Below, one piece after another: positions 55,583 through 62,855 of a stretch of 64,000 nucleotides of DNA. This DNA is from Microlunatus panaciterrae (lineage in GTDB: Bacteria; Actinomycetota; Actinomycetes; Propionibacteriales; Propionibacteriaceae): the NCBI RefSeq assembly GCF_016907535.1, contig NZ_JAFBCF010000001.1, forward strand, positions 1,612,001 through 1,676,000, given 5' to 3'. Each line of letters opens with the position of its first letter. Positions within the stretch are counted from its first letter, which is position 1. A model generated the notes under the pieces. It was not told the DNA's origin. It searched no databases and was given only the letters and a program-made list of their open reading frames with translations. Both the position numbers and the translations under genes were made by a program.

Positions 55583-56857
55583 ATGGGCGAGCTGCGGGTC
55601 ACCTCAGAGGGGATGCTGCCGGCAGGCTCACTGGCCCGCTCAGGACGCAACTTCGGTTACCTTGTCGGCTCCTTCATCCTGTCCCTGTTCGGCTTCCTCA
55701 TCACCGCCCCCGTCTTCCTTCTCGGCGTGGCGACCTTCTGGACGGTGATCGGGCTGTTCGTGCTGCTGGGCGCGCTGATCGTGGCCGGCGGATTCGCCCG
55801 GTTCCAGCGCAGCCTGTTGGCGAGCGCCGGCGTGCACCTGATCAGCCCGATCTACCCGCACGGTGGGACGGGCCTGCGCAGCCGACTGCGGCGCCTCGGG
55901 CACGCGCAATCCTGGCGTGATCTGCTGCACATCCTGATCACCTTCCTGATCAGTCTGGTCACCTTCCCAATGGCCATGATCTGGGTGGCCGGCGGCGTCG
56001 GCGGCGTGACGTACTGGTTCTGGAGCCGATGGCTGCCCGAGCATCGGCAGGGCCTCGCGTGGCTGATGGGCTACCACGGCGAACTGGCAGACATCATCGT
56101 CAACGCCATCCTCGGCATGCTTTTGCTGGTCACCGCGCCCTTCGTGCTCCGTGGGCTGATGCTGCTGCATGCCGGTATCGCCCGAGGGCTCCTGGTGGAC
56201 GAGAACTCGGCGCTGCGGCAACAGCTCAGTGAGCTCGCGATCAGCCGGGCGGCTGCCGGCGACGCCGAACTGCACACCCTCCGCCGTCTCGAACGTGACC
56301 TGCACGACGGCCCACAGCAGCGGCTGGTGCGGCTCGGGATGGACATCACGGCAGCGCAGCGCCGGGTCGACACCAACCCGGCCGAAGCCAAGTCGATGCT
56401 GGCCCAGGCCCTCAAGCATTCCCAGGATGCGCTGGCCGAGATCCGCAGCCTGTCCCGGGGAATCGCGCCGCCGATCCTCTCCGAGCAGGGCCTGCGGGCA
56501 GCGATCACGGCCCTGGTCGCCCGCGGTCACGCCAGCACCACGGTGGACATCCCTGACATCGACCTCTCCGACGCGGCACAGAACGCGGCCTACTTCGTGA
56601 TCGCGGAGTCGCTGGCCAACATGGAGAAGCACAGCGGCGCCGAACACTGCGACGTCGAGGTCCACAAGCTCGGCTCACGAGCAGTGATCAGCATCACCGA
56701 CGACGGGATCGGCGGTGCCAGCATCGCCAAGGGCCATGGCCTGGCCGGCCTCTCGGACCGGTTGGCGGGCGTCGACGGCACTCTGACCATCTCCTCACCC
56801 GCCGGCGGCCCGACCCAGATCATCGCCACCATCCCGGTGCTACCACCGGGCTCGTGA
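55583..56857 (+). CDS. Sensor histidine kinase, NarL/LiaS type (HisKA_3)
   Basis: I take the ATG at 55583 (MGELRVTSEGMLP), after the repeat array; an open frame reaches back to 55061. The 424-aa protein has a pair of helices at about 28-75, another pair at 115-148 and one at 175-195. HisKA_3 then follows with LERDLHDGPQQRLVRLGMD (H241) and a short HATPase domain (NMEKHSGAEHCDV, DDGIGGA, GHGLAGLSDRL). The partner is the LuxR-type regulator 14 nt downstream. The start codon lies in the palindrome ATGACGTCAT (55577-55586). Confidence 0.85.
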   Translation: MGELRVTSEGMLPAGSLARSGRNFGYLVGSFILSLFGFLITAPVFLLGVATFWTVIGLFVLLGALIVAGGFARFQRSLLASAGVHLISPIYPHGGTGLRSRLRRLGHAQSWRDLLHILITFLISLVTFPMAMIWVAGGVGGVTYWFWSRWLPEHRQGLAWLMGYHGELADIIVNAILGMLLLVTAPFVLRGLMLLHAGIARGLLVDENSALRQQLSELAISRAAAGDAELHTLRRLERDLHDGPQQRLVRLGMDITAAQRRVDTNPAEAKSMLAQALKHSQDALAEIRSLSRGIAPPILSEQGLRAAITALVARGHASTTVDIPDIDLSDAAQNAAYFVIAESLANMEKHSGAEHCDVEVHKLGSRAVISITDDGIGGASIAKGHGLAGLSDRLAGVDGTLTISSPAGGPTQIIATIPVLPPGS

Positions 56858-56863
56858 CAGTCT
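56858..56863 (+). promoter_or_regulatory. -10-like CAGTCT before the LuxR-type regulator
   Basis: CAGTCT begins right after the kinase stop and is followed by 7 nt and the ATG at 56871. No Shine-Dalgarno sequence is seen, so a separate leaderless start is possible. Confidence 0.35.
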
Positions 56864-56870
56864 TGGTTGC

Positions 56871-57515
56871 ATGCGGGTAGTTGTCGCCGACGATTCGGTG
56901 CTCCTTCGTGAGGGCCTGGTCCGGCTGCTCAAGGAGATCGACTGTGACGTCGTGGCGTCCGTGGAGGATGCGCCCTCCTTCCTGGCCGCGGTCGACGAAT
57001 ACCACCCAGACGTAGCCGTCGTCGACGTACGCATGCCCCCGACGATGACCGACGACGGGATCAAGGCGGCGGTGGAGGCGCGCAAACGGGACCCGAATCT
57101 CGGTGTGCTGATGCTCTCGGCCTACATCGAGCTGTCCTACGCCGACGTACTGCTGTCCGACGGCCGTGGCGGGGTCGGCTATCTGCTCAAGGACCGCGTC
57201 ACCTCGCTGGAGACGCTGGCCGACGCGTTGCGGACAATCTCCGAGGGCGGCACCGTGCTCGACCACGAGGTGGTGGCGCAGCTGCTGGTGGCCCGGCGTT
57301 CCGACCCGCTGGCGCAGCTGACTCCCCGCGAACGCGAGGTGCTCGGGCTGATGGCCGAGGGCCGGAGCAACTCCGCGATCGCGGCCCAGCTGGTGGTATC
57401 CGCCGGGGCGGTCGAGAAGCACGTGTCCAACATCTTCAGCAAGATCAACCTGCCGGACGTCGGCTCTGACAACCGGCGCGTGCTCGCGGTGCTGGCCTGG
57501 CTCAAGGCTCGCTGA
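56871..57515 (+). CDS. LuxR/NarL-family response regulator
   Basis: A 214-aa regulator. Receiver with D7-D8 and phospho-acceptor D52 (VAVVDVRMPPT), then a LuxR-type HTH (LTPREREVLGLMAEGRSNSAIAAQLVVSAGAVEKHVSNIFSKI). The RMPPTMTDDG sequence and K of YLLKDRV are typical of the LiaR/DesR-type subfamily in actinobacteria. It pairs with the kinase just upstream; the targets are unknown. Confidence 0.9.
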   Translation: MRVVVADDSVLLREGLVRLLKEIDCDVVASVEDAPSFLAAVDEYHPDVAVVDVRMPPTMTDDGIKAAVEARKRDPNLGVLMLSAYIELSYADVLLSDGRGGVGYLLKDRVTSLETLADALRTISEGGTVLDHEVVAQLLVARRSDPLAQLTPREREVLGLMAEGRSNSAIAAQLVVSAGAVEKHVSNIFSKINLPDVGSDNRRVLAVLAWLKAR

Positions 57516-57579
57516 ACTTGCCAGCCCCCCGATGACGATCATGTTCCGGAGGATGTAGTTTTCCAGCCGGGAGGCCCAG

Positions 57580-58617
57580 ATGAAGATCGTGGATGTGCGC
57601 ACCGAGCCGATGGACGAACCGGCCGTCACCCTGCCGTGGCGGGACGGGCTGCCGAGGCGGCCGACGTCCGAGCCCCAGGGGTTCCTGGTGATCGAGACCG
57701 ACGACGGCGTGGTCGGGCGCGCCCACACAACCAAGCTGGTCAGCGTCCAGGCCTTGGTGGAGGCCCAGTTCTCCGACGAGCTGGTGGGTCGGGACCCATT
57801 GGCTCGGGAGTTGTTGTGGCAGCGGATCTGGGAGATCAACCGGCTGGAGTACATGCCGACCACCGTCGTCGGGCTGGTGGACATCGCCCTGTGGGACATC
57901 GCCGGCCAGTCTGCAGGGTTGCCGGTGCATCGGCTGATGGGCGGCTATCGCGATCGGATCCCGGCCTACGCCAGCACGGTCACCTTCGGGTCCGTTGAGG
58001 AATACCTGGACGTGGCCGATCAGTGCCTGGCACTCGGCTACACAGCGATCAAGCTGCACGCGTGGGGCGACGCCAGACGCGACGCAGAGCTGTCCCAGGC
58101 GCTGCGAGACCACGTCGGGCCCACCGTCGACCTGATGTTCGACGGTTCCGCCGGCTGGGACCTGGCCGACGCGGTCTATGTCGGTCGCGCTCTGGCCGAG
58201 GCGCGCTACCTCTGGTACGAGGAGCCGATGAAGGAGTACAGCATCGGCTCCTACCGGCGGTTGGGCGCTGCGGTCGACGTACCACTGCTGGTGGCCGAGG
58301 TGGCCGAGGGCGCGCACTGGACCGTCGCCGACTTCATCTCCCAGACCAACGCCACCTATGTGCGGACCAGCGCCGGGTTCAAGGGCGGCCTCACCGGCGC
58401 CCTCCGGGTCGCCCACCTGGCCGACTCCTTCCAGCTGCGCGCCGAGGTGCACGGCGGCGGACTGCCGAACGAGCATCTGTGCATGGCCATCCCCAACACG
58501 ACCTACTACGAGTCGCTGGTCGTCTCCAACCCCGTCCGGGCAGATCCTCGACTGGACTCGAACGCCGATCTGGTGGCACCGGACTCGCCCGGGCTGGGCT
58601 GGCGGCTGCCCGGCTGA
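57580..58617 (+). CDS. Enolase-superfamily enzyme (mandelate racemase/D-sugar-acid dehydratase type)
   Basis: A 345-aa protein with the capping domain and TIM barrel of the MR subgroup. Metal ligands D188 (MFDGSAGW), E214/E215 (WYEEPM) and E240 (VAEVAEG) are in place. Bases: K158-x-H160 (IKLH) on one side and H291 (AEVHGGG) on the other. K-x-H with a distal His suits sugar-acid dehydratases such as those for galactarate, rhamnonate or arabinonate, but the substrate cannot be fixed. GGGAGG precedes the ATG. It appears to stand alone. Confidence 0.83.
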   Translation: MKIVDVRTEPMDEPAVTLPWRDGLPRRPTSEPQGFLVIETDDGVVGRAHTTKLVSVQALVEAQFSDELVGRDPLARELLWQRIWEINRLEYMPTTVVGLVDIALWDIAGQSAGLPVHRLMGGYRDRIPAYASTVTFGSVEEYLDVADQCLALGYTAIKLHAWGDARRDAELSQALRDHVGPTVDLMFDGSAGWDLADAVYVGRALAEARYLWYEEPMKEYSIGSYRRLGAAVDVPLLVAEVAEGAHWTVADFISQTNATYVRTSAGFKGGLTGALRVAHLADSFQLRAEVHGGGLPNEHLCMAIPNTTYYESLVVSNPVRADPRLDSNADLVAPDSPGLGWRLPG

Positions 58618-58662
58618 GCGGTGTGACCCGCCGGCGCCCTGCCTTCTGCTCCACCACCCGGG

Positions 58663-60324
58663 TCACTTCGCCTCGCCGTAGTTGTCGACAGTCACCGTCT
58701 TGACCGCGAACTCGACCGGAAAGCTGCCGAAGAGCAACCGACCGGCCTCGTCGGCGGCCTGGTGGATCGCCGCCTCCACAGCCGGTGCGAGCGAGCCCGG
58801 GGTGTGCACGATGACCTCGTCATGCAGGAAGAAGACCAGGTGGGGGTCCATCTCCCCTGCTCGCGCCAGCGTCCTGAGCCGGTGGCGCAGGTTGGCCATC
58901 CAGCACAGCGCCCATTCGGCCGCCGTCCCCTGCACCACGAAGTTGCGGGTGAACCGACCCCAGTCGCGTGCCCTGCGACGGGCCAGCCGTTCGTCGAGCT
59001 GACCGGCATCGACCTCGCTGGCGCGGCGTTGGACCTGCTGCCAGGACTGCGGGGGTCGCGGCGAGCTGCGGCCCAGCCAGGTGCTGACCACCTCGCCACG
59101 CTCACCGCTGCGGGCCGCGTCCTCCACCCACTGGGTGGCCTTGGGGTAGGCGCGCATCAGCCGCGGCATCAGCTGACCCGCCTCGCCGGAAGTCGCGCCG
59201 TAGAGTGCACCGAGCATCGCCACCTTGGCGTGCGCCCGGTTGTCCACGATGCCGGCGTCGACCAGCCCCTGATACAGATCGAGCCCACGACTGGCCTCGG
59301 CCATCCGCTCGTCGCGGGACATGGCCGCCAGCACCCGCGGCTCCAGCTGGGCCGCGTCGGCCACCACCAGCTTGCAGCCCGGGTCAGCCATCACCGCCCG
59401 GCGGATCTGCTTCGGCAGCTGCAGGGCACCCCCACCGCTGGTGGCCCACCGGCCGGTCACCACGCCGCCCGGTACGTAGTCGGGATGGAACCGACCGTCC
59501 CGCACCCAGCTGTCCATCCACACCCAACCGTTCGCTGCCAGCAGCCGGGACAGCTTCTTGTACCGCAGCAGGGGGTCGATCACTGGATGGGAGAACTTCT
59601 CCAGCTCCCACTTCCGGGTCGTGGTCGCCTCGATCCCGTTCGCCCGCAGCGCCCGCAGCAGCTCCACCGGAGAGTCGGGGTTCAGCCCGGGCGCCTCGAG
59701 CAGCTCGCGGATCCGGACGGCGAGATCCTCCAGGGTCGGCGGTCGGCCGCCCTGGCGCGGTCGCGGCCCGAGCAGCTCGGTCAACTGCTGATCATGGACA
59801 TCGGTCCGCCAGGGCAGCCCCCGGAACTTCATCTCGGCGGCCACCAGCGCGCCGGCGGACTCGGCGGCGAGCAGCATTCGCAGCCGGCCCGGGTCGGTGG
59901 CCTGACGCACCGCCTCGTCAACCAACCGGTACTCGGCCAGCACGAGATCGGCGCTGAAGGCACCGATGGGTTCGGAGTCGTCGAGCAGGGTCGGGCCCTG
60001 GTCGTCCAGGGGCACCACAGGCACGTCCCACGGCCCGGTGGCCGACCGGGCGAGCTCCGAGGTGGCGGTGGCAGTCGCGTTGCGCACGATCACATGGCAC
60101 AGCCGCAGGTCGAAGCACCGACCGACGGTGGTCCCGGCCCGGAGCAGTCGCGGATACAGCGCAGCGGTCTCGGCCCAGATCCAACGGGGAGACTGCCGTT
60201 CGTACTCCTCGACCGCCGGTCCCAGGTCGGGCCACCCGACGGTGCTGCTGGTGGTCGGGCGCAGATCGGGACCGAGGGTGATCAGTGTCGCCCCGCTCTC
60301 GACTGGCGCCAGCACAATGTCCAC
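58663..60324 (-). CDS. Family-A DNA polymerase with degenerate 3'-5' exonuclease domain
   Basis: GTG at 60324 lies 6 nt after TACCCT, so I choose it over the ATG at 60402; 553 aa. The C-terminal half is a PolA-type polymerase: motif A DAAQLEPR (for DYSQIELR), motif B R-x3-K with LGALYG (Leu replaces Phe762 of E. coli), motif C HDEVIVH. The N-terminal 170 residues correspond to the exonuclease-like region but the DxE metal motif is not evident. There is no 5'-nuclease domain. Actinobacteria often have this second, divergent PolI-like protein, presumably in repair. Confidence 0.85.
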   Translation of the reverse strand: MDIVLAPVESGATLITLGPDLRPTTSSTVGWPDLGPAVEEYERQSPRWIWAETAALYPRLLRAGTTVGRCFDLRLCHVIVRNATATATSELARSATGPWDVPVVPLDDQGPTLLDDSEPIGAFSADLVLAEYRLVDEAVRQATDPGRLRMLLAAESAGALVAAEMKFRGLPWRTDVHDQQLTELLGPRPRQGGRPPTLEDLAVRIRELLEAPGLNPDSPVELLRALRANGIEATTTRKWELEKFSHPVIDPLLRYKKLSRLLAANGWVWMDSWVRDGRFHPDYVPGGVVTGRWATSGGGALQLPKQIRRAVMADPGCKLVVADAAQLEPRVLAAMSRDERMAEASRGLDLYQGLVDAGIVDNRAHAKVAMLGALYGATSGEAGQLMPRLMRAYPKATQWVEDAARSGERGEVVSTWLGRSSPRPPQSWQQVQRRASEVDAGQLDERLARRRARDWGRFTRNFVVQGTAAEWALCWMANLRHRLRTLARAGEMDPHLVFFLHDEVIVHTPGSLAPAVEAAIHQAADEAGRLLFGSFPVEFAVKTVTVDNYGEAK

Positions 60325-60330
60325 CCGCTG

Positions 60331-60336
60331 AGGGTA
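60331..60336 (-). promoter_or_regulatory. -10 element TACCCT of a leaderless polymerase promoter
   Basis: On the minus strand TACCCT is followed by 6 nt and GTG (60324). The same hexamer as at 39751. Confidence 0.5.
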
Positions 60337-60440
60337 GTGCGTCTCTCCGACAGGGGGATGCGCGACGGGAACCGGGCGCGACTGCGCGGGTACCCCTCTC
60401 ATCGCACTCGCGACGGTTCACCATTCCGGCACAGAGCCAG

Positions 60441-60508
60441 GGAAACTGTCACTGGGCACGGGAAATTTCCCGTGCCCAGTGACCGTTTCCCAAGTCGACT
60501 TGGGAAAC
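60441..60508. repeat. Two overlapping perfect palindromes
   Basis: Palindrome 1: arms of 18 nt (60448-60465 and 60466-60483) with no spacer, extended after one mismatch by GGAAAC/GTTTCC (60441-60446, 60485-60490). Palindrome 2: 12-nt arms (60485-60496, 60497-60508), GTTTCCCAAGTC with its complement. The block GTTTCC is shared, so only one of the two hairpins can form at a time. It lies between the stop of the Opu substrate-binding gene and the polymerase gene; no T-run follows on either strand, so it is not a simple intrinsic terminator. Confidence 0.9.
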
Positions 60509-60545
60509 CGACCCCCACAGATGGCTCCCCGGAAGGGCGCAGCCC

Positions 60546-61466
60546 CTAGACGAGGCCCTTGGACTTGAGCCACTCGGCGGCGACGTCCTTGGCGTTCTGG
60601 CGGTCGGTGTCGACCTTCTTGTTCAGCGCGGTCAGGTCCTCGGTGGTCAGCGCGGCCTGGACCGCCTCGAGGGCGGCGACGGCCTTGTCGTTCCCGGCCA
60701 CGTCGGAACGCACCAGCGGAACGACGTTCTGCGGCAGGATCATGCTGAACGGGTCCTCGAGCTCGACATAGCCGTTGTCGGCGATCACGCTCTCGGTGGT
60801 GAAGAACGTCGCCACCTGGATCTTGTTGTCGTTGAGGTCCTTGACCTTGACGGCAACGGCGTCGTACGGCTTGAACTCCTTGAACGTCACGCCATACAGC
60901 TCCTTCAGTCCGGGCGGGCCGTAGGCGCGGTCCTGGAGCTCGGTCGGGCCGCCGAGCACCAGGCCGGAGGCGATCGGCTTCAGGTCCTTGAGCGACTTCA
61001 CGTTCTTCTGTTCGGAGAACTGCTTCGTCACCACATAGACGTCCTGGTCGGCGGCTGCCGACGACTTGAGCACCTTGAGGTCCGATCCCACCGCATCGGG
61101 CAGGGCCGCCTCGATCTCCTTCTTGGTGGAGGCGGTGCTCGTCTTGTCGAAATAGAGCAGCAGGTTGCCGATGTACTCCGGCACGATCGAGATCGACTTG
61201 TCCTGCAGGGCCTTGATGTAGACCTCCCGCGAGCCGATGTTCGGCTTGGTGGAGGCCTTGATGCCCTTGGCCACCAGGGCCTGGGAGTAGAGCTCGGCCA
61301 GCACCTCGGACTCGGTGAAGTTCGCCGAGCCGACGACGATCGGGCCGCCGGAGTCCGGGGCGGCGGACCCGCCGGACAGCGGGTTCGAGTTGGAACCGCA
61401 GGCGGCCAGGACGAGGGTGACGGCTGCCGCGGCTGCGACCAGCGCTGTGCGCTTGATGATCTTCAT
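60546..61466 (-). CDS. Glycine betaine/choline/carnitine ABC transporter substrate-binding lipoprotein (OpuC/ProX type)
   Basis: Start MKIIKRTALVAA at 61466 with GGCGGAG upstream; 306 aa. A lipoprotein signal ends in the lipobox LVLAAC (Cys at residue 23). The mature part is the OpuAC/ProX fold: IVVGSANFTESEVLAELYSQAL, IVPEYIGNLLLYF, and the VALEAVQAALTTEDLTALN ending. It binds an osmoprotectant outside the membrane and hands it to the permeases encoded upstream. A 46-bp gap separates it from the second permease. Confidence 0.92.
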   Translation of the reverse strand: MKIIKRTALVAAAAAVTLVLAACGSNSNPLSGGSAAPDSGGPIVVGSANFTESEVLAELYSQALVAKGIKASTKPNIGSREVYIKALQDKSISIVPEYIGNLLLYFDKTSTASTKKEIEAALPDAVGSDLKVLKSSAAADQDVYVVTKQFSEQKNVKSLKDLKPIASGLVLGGPTELQDRAYGPPGLKELYGVTFKEFKPYDAVAVKVKDLNDNKIQVATFFTTESVIADNGYVELEDPFSMILPQNVVPLVRSDVAGNDKAVAALEAVQAALTTEDLTALNKKVDTDRQNAKDVAAEWLKSKGLV

Positions 61467-61512
61467 AACTGCTCCGCCTTCGAGGTGGGAGTTCCCTACT
61501 GTCGAACTCAGG

Positions 61513-62199
61513 TTATGCCGGGACCGCTGCCGGCGATTCGGCGGTCTTGCCCCTCGGGCGGGCTCTGCGGCCGACGGCCCAGCCGATCGCCCCCAGAACG
61601 ACATCCAAGACAATAGCCAACGCCGCAACGAGCACGGCGCCGGCGAACATCTGCGGGTAGTCCTGCAGCCGCTGACCGTTGATCAGCAGTCGGCCCAGGC
61701 CGCCGGAGGAGACGAACGCGGCGACGGTCGCAGTGGCCACCACCTGAAGGGTGGCGCTCCGCAGGCCGGAGATCACCAACGGCAGCGCCAACGGCCACTC
61801 GACCTTGCTGACGACCTGTCCCGGGGTCATGCCGAGAGCGCGGGCGGCGTGCACCGCCTCGCGGTCGGCGTTCTGGATGCCGGCCGCGGTCGCGGTCAGG
61901 ATGGCCGGGATCGCCAGTACGACCAGGCAGGCGACGACAGGCCAGGTGCCGGTGCTGAGCAGGGTGACGACCAGCACCAGCAGACCCAGGGTCGGGATCG
62001 CCCGGGCCGCATTGCTGACGCCGATCACCAGGAAGTTGCCGCGGCCGGTGTGGCCGATCAGGATGCCGAGGGGGATGGCGATCAGCGCAGCCACCACGAC
62101 GGACAGGCCGGTGAAGATCAGGTGCTCGACCACCCGGGCCCAGATGCCGTTGGGACCGGGCCAGTTCTCGGGGTTCTCGAGGAACGCGAACAGGTTCAT
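61513..62199 (-). CDS. Osmoprotectant ABC transporter permease 2 (OpuCD/ProW-like)
   Basis: MNLFAFLENPENW at 62199, with GGAAGAGGG before it and an ATGA overlap with the first permease. The 228-aa protein has five or six helices and the inner-membrane EAA-type loop (AARALGMTPGQVVSKVEWPLALPLVISGLRSATLQVVATATV). It forms the heterodimeric channel with the other permease. The basic tail (RRARPRGKTAES) is cytoplasmic. Confidence 0.9.
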   Translation of the reverse strand: MNLFAFLENPENWPGPNGIWARVVEHLIFTGLSVVVAALIAIPLGILIGHTGRGNFLVIGVSNAARAIPTLGLLVLVVTLLSTGTWPVVACLVVLAIPAILTATAAGIQNADREAVHAARALGMTPGQVVSKVEWPLALPLVISGLRSATLQVVATATVAAFVSSGGLGRLLINGQRLQDYPQMFAGAVLVAALAIVLDVVLGAIGWAVGRRARPRGKTAESPAAVPA

Positions 62200-62855
62200 G
62201 CGACCCTCTTCCCTCGGGCCCACGGCAGGGCGCCCCGCTGGATCAGCAGGATCAGCGCGTCGGCCAGCAGGGCCAGGATCAGCGTCAGCACGAGTCCGAC
62301 GATGATCGGGGTGTAGAAGCTGTTCCGGAAGCCGCGGTCGAACAGTTGCCCGAGTGCGCCGCCGCCGACTACCGCAGCCACGCTGACCAGGGCGATGTTG
62401 GACACGGTGACGACCCGCAGCCCGGCGAAAATCACCGGCATCGCCAGCGGCAGCTCGACCCGCAGCAGCCGGCGCGCGGCACCGAAGCCGACCGAGGTGG
62501 CCGACTGCTTCACGTCGGCCGGGACGGAGCGGAGGCCGTCGACGACGCTGCGGACCAGCAGCGCAGCCGAATAGATGGCCAGCGCGACGGCGATATTGAG
62601 CGGGTCGAGGATCTGGGTGCCGAGGATGACGGGCAGCGCCACGAACAACGCCAGCGACGGGATGGAGTAGATCACCCCGAACACCGACAGGAAGCCGTTC
62701 GCCACCGGCCCGGTCCGATAGACCAGGTAGCCGATCGGCAGCGCCACCACCAGTGCGGCCAGCACCGGGAGGATGGCGAGCACGGCATGCTGGAGCAGCA
62801 GGTCACCGATGTAGCTCAGGTTGCTCTGGATCCAGGTCCAGTCGAGGCTCTTCAC
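62196..62855 (-). CDS. Osmoprotectant ABC transporter permease 1 (OpuCB/ProW-like)
   Basis: I use the GTG at 62855, which overlaps the ATPase stop as GTGA; a GTG at 62864 is also open. The 219-aa protein has about six helices and the EAA loop SATSVGFGAARRLLRVELPLAMPVIFAGLRVVTVSNIALVSVAAVV. Its close similarity to the other permease gene shows an old duplication typical of Opu systems. Confidence 0.9.
   Translation of the reverse strand: MKSLDWTWIQSNLSYIGDLLLQHAVLAILPVLAALVVALPIGYLVYRTGPVANGFLSVFGVIYSIPSLALFVALPVILGTQILDPLNIAVALAIYSAALLVRSVVDGLRSVPADVKQSATSVGFGAARRLLRVELPLAMPVIFAGLRVVTVSNIALVSVAAVVGGGALGQLFDRGFRNSFYTPIIVGLVLTLILALLADALILLIQRGALPWARGKRVA

Noticed and set aside
60441-60508. The double palindrome as an intrinsic terminator
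   Set aside because: Neither strand has a U-tract after the stems, and the arms have no loop; it is reported as a structure of unknown role.
58762-60549. 595-codon open frame antisense to the DNA polymerase gene
   Set aside because: Composition artefact of GC-rich codons; polymerase motifs A, B and C are on the minus strand.
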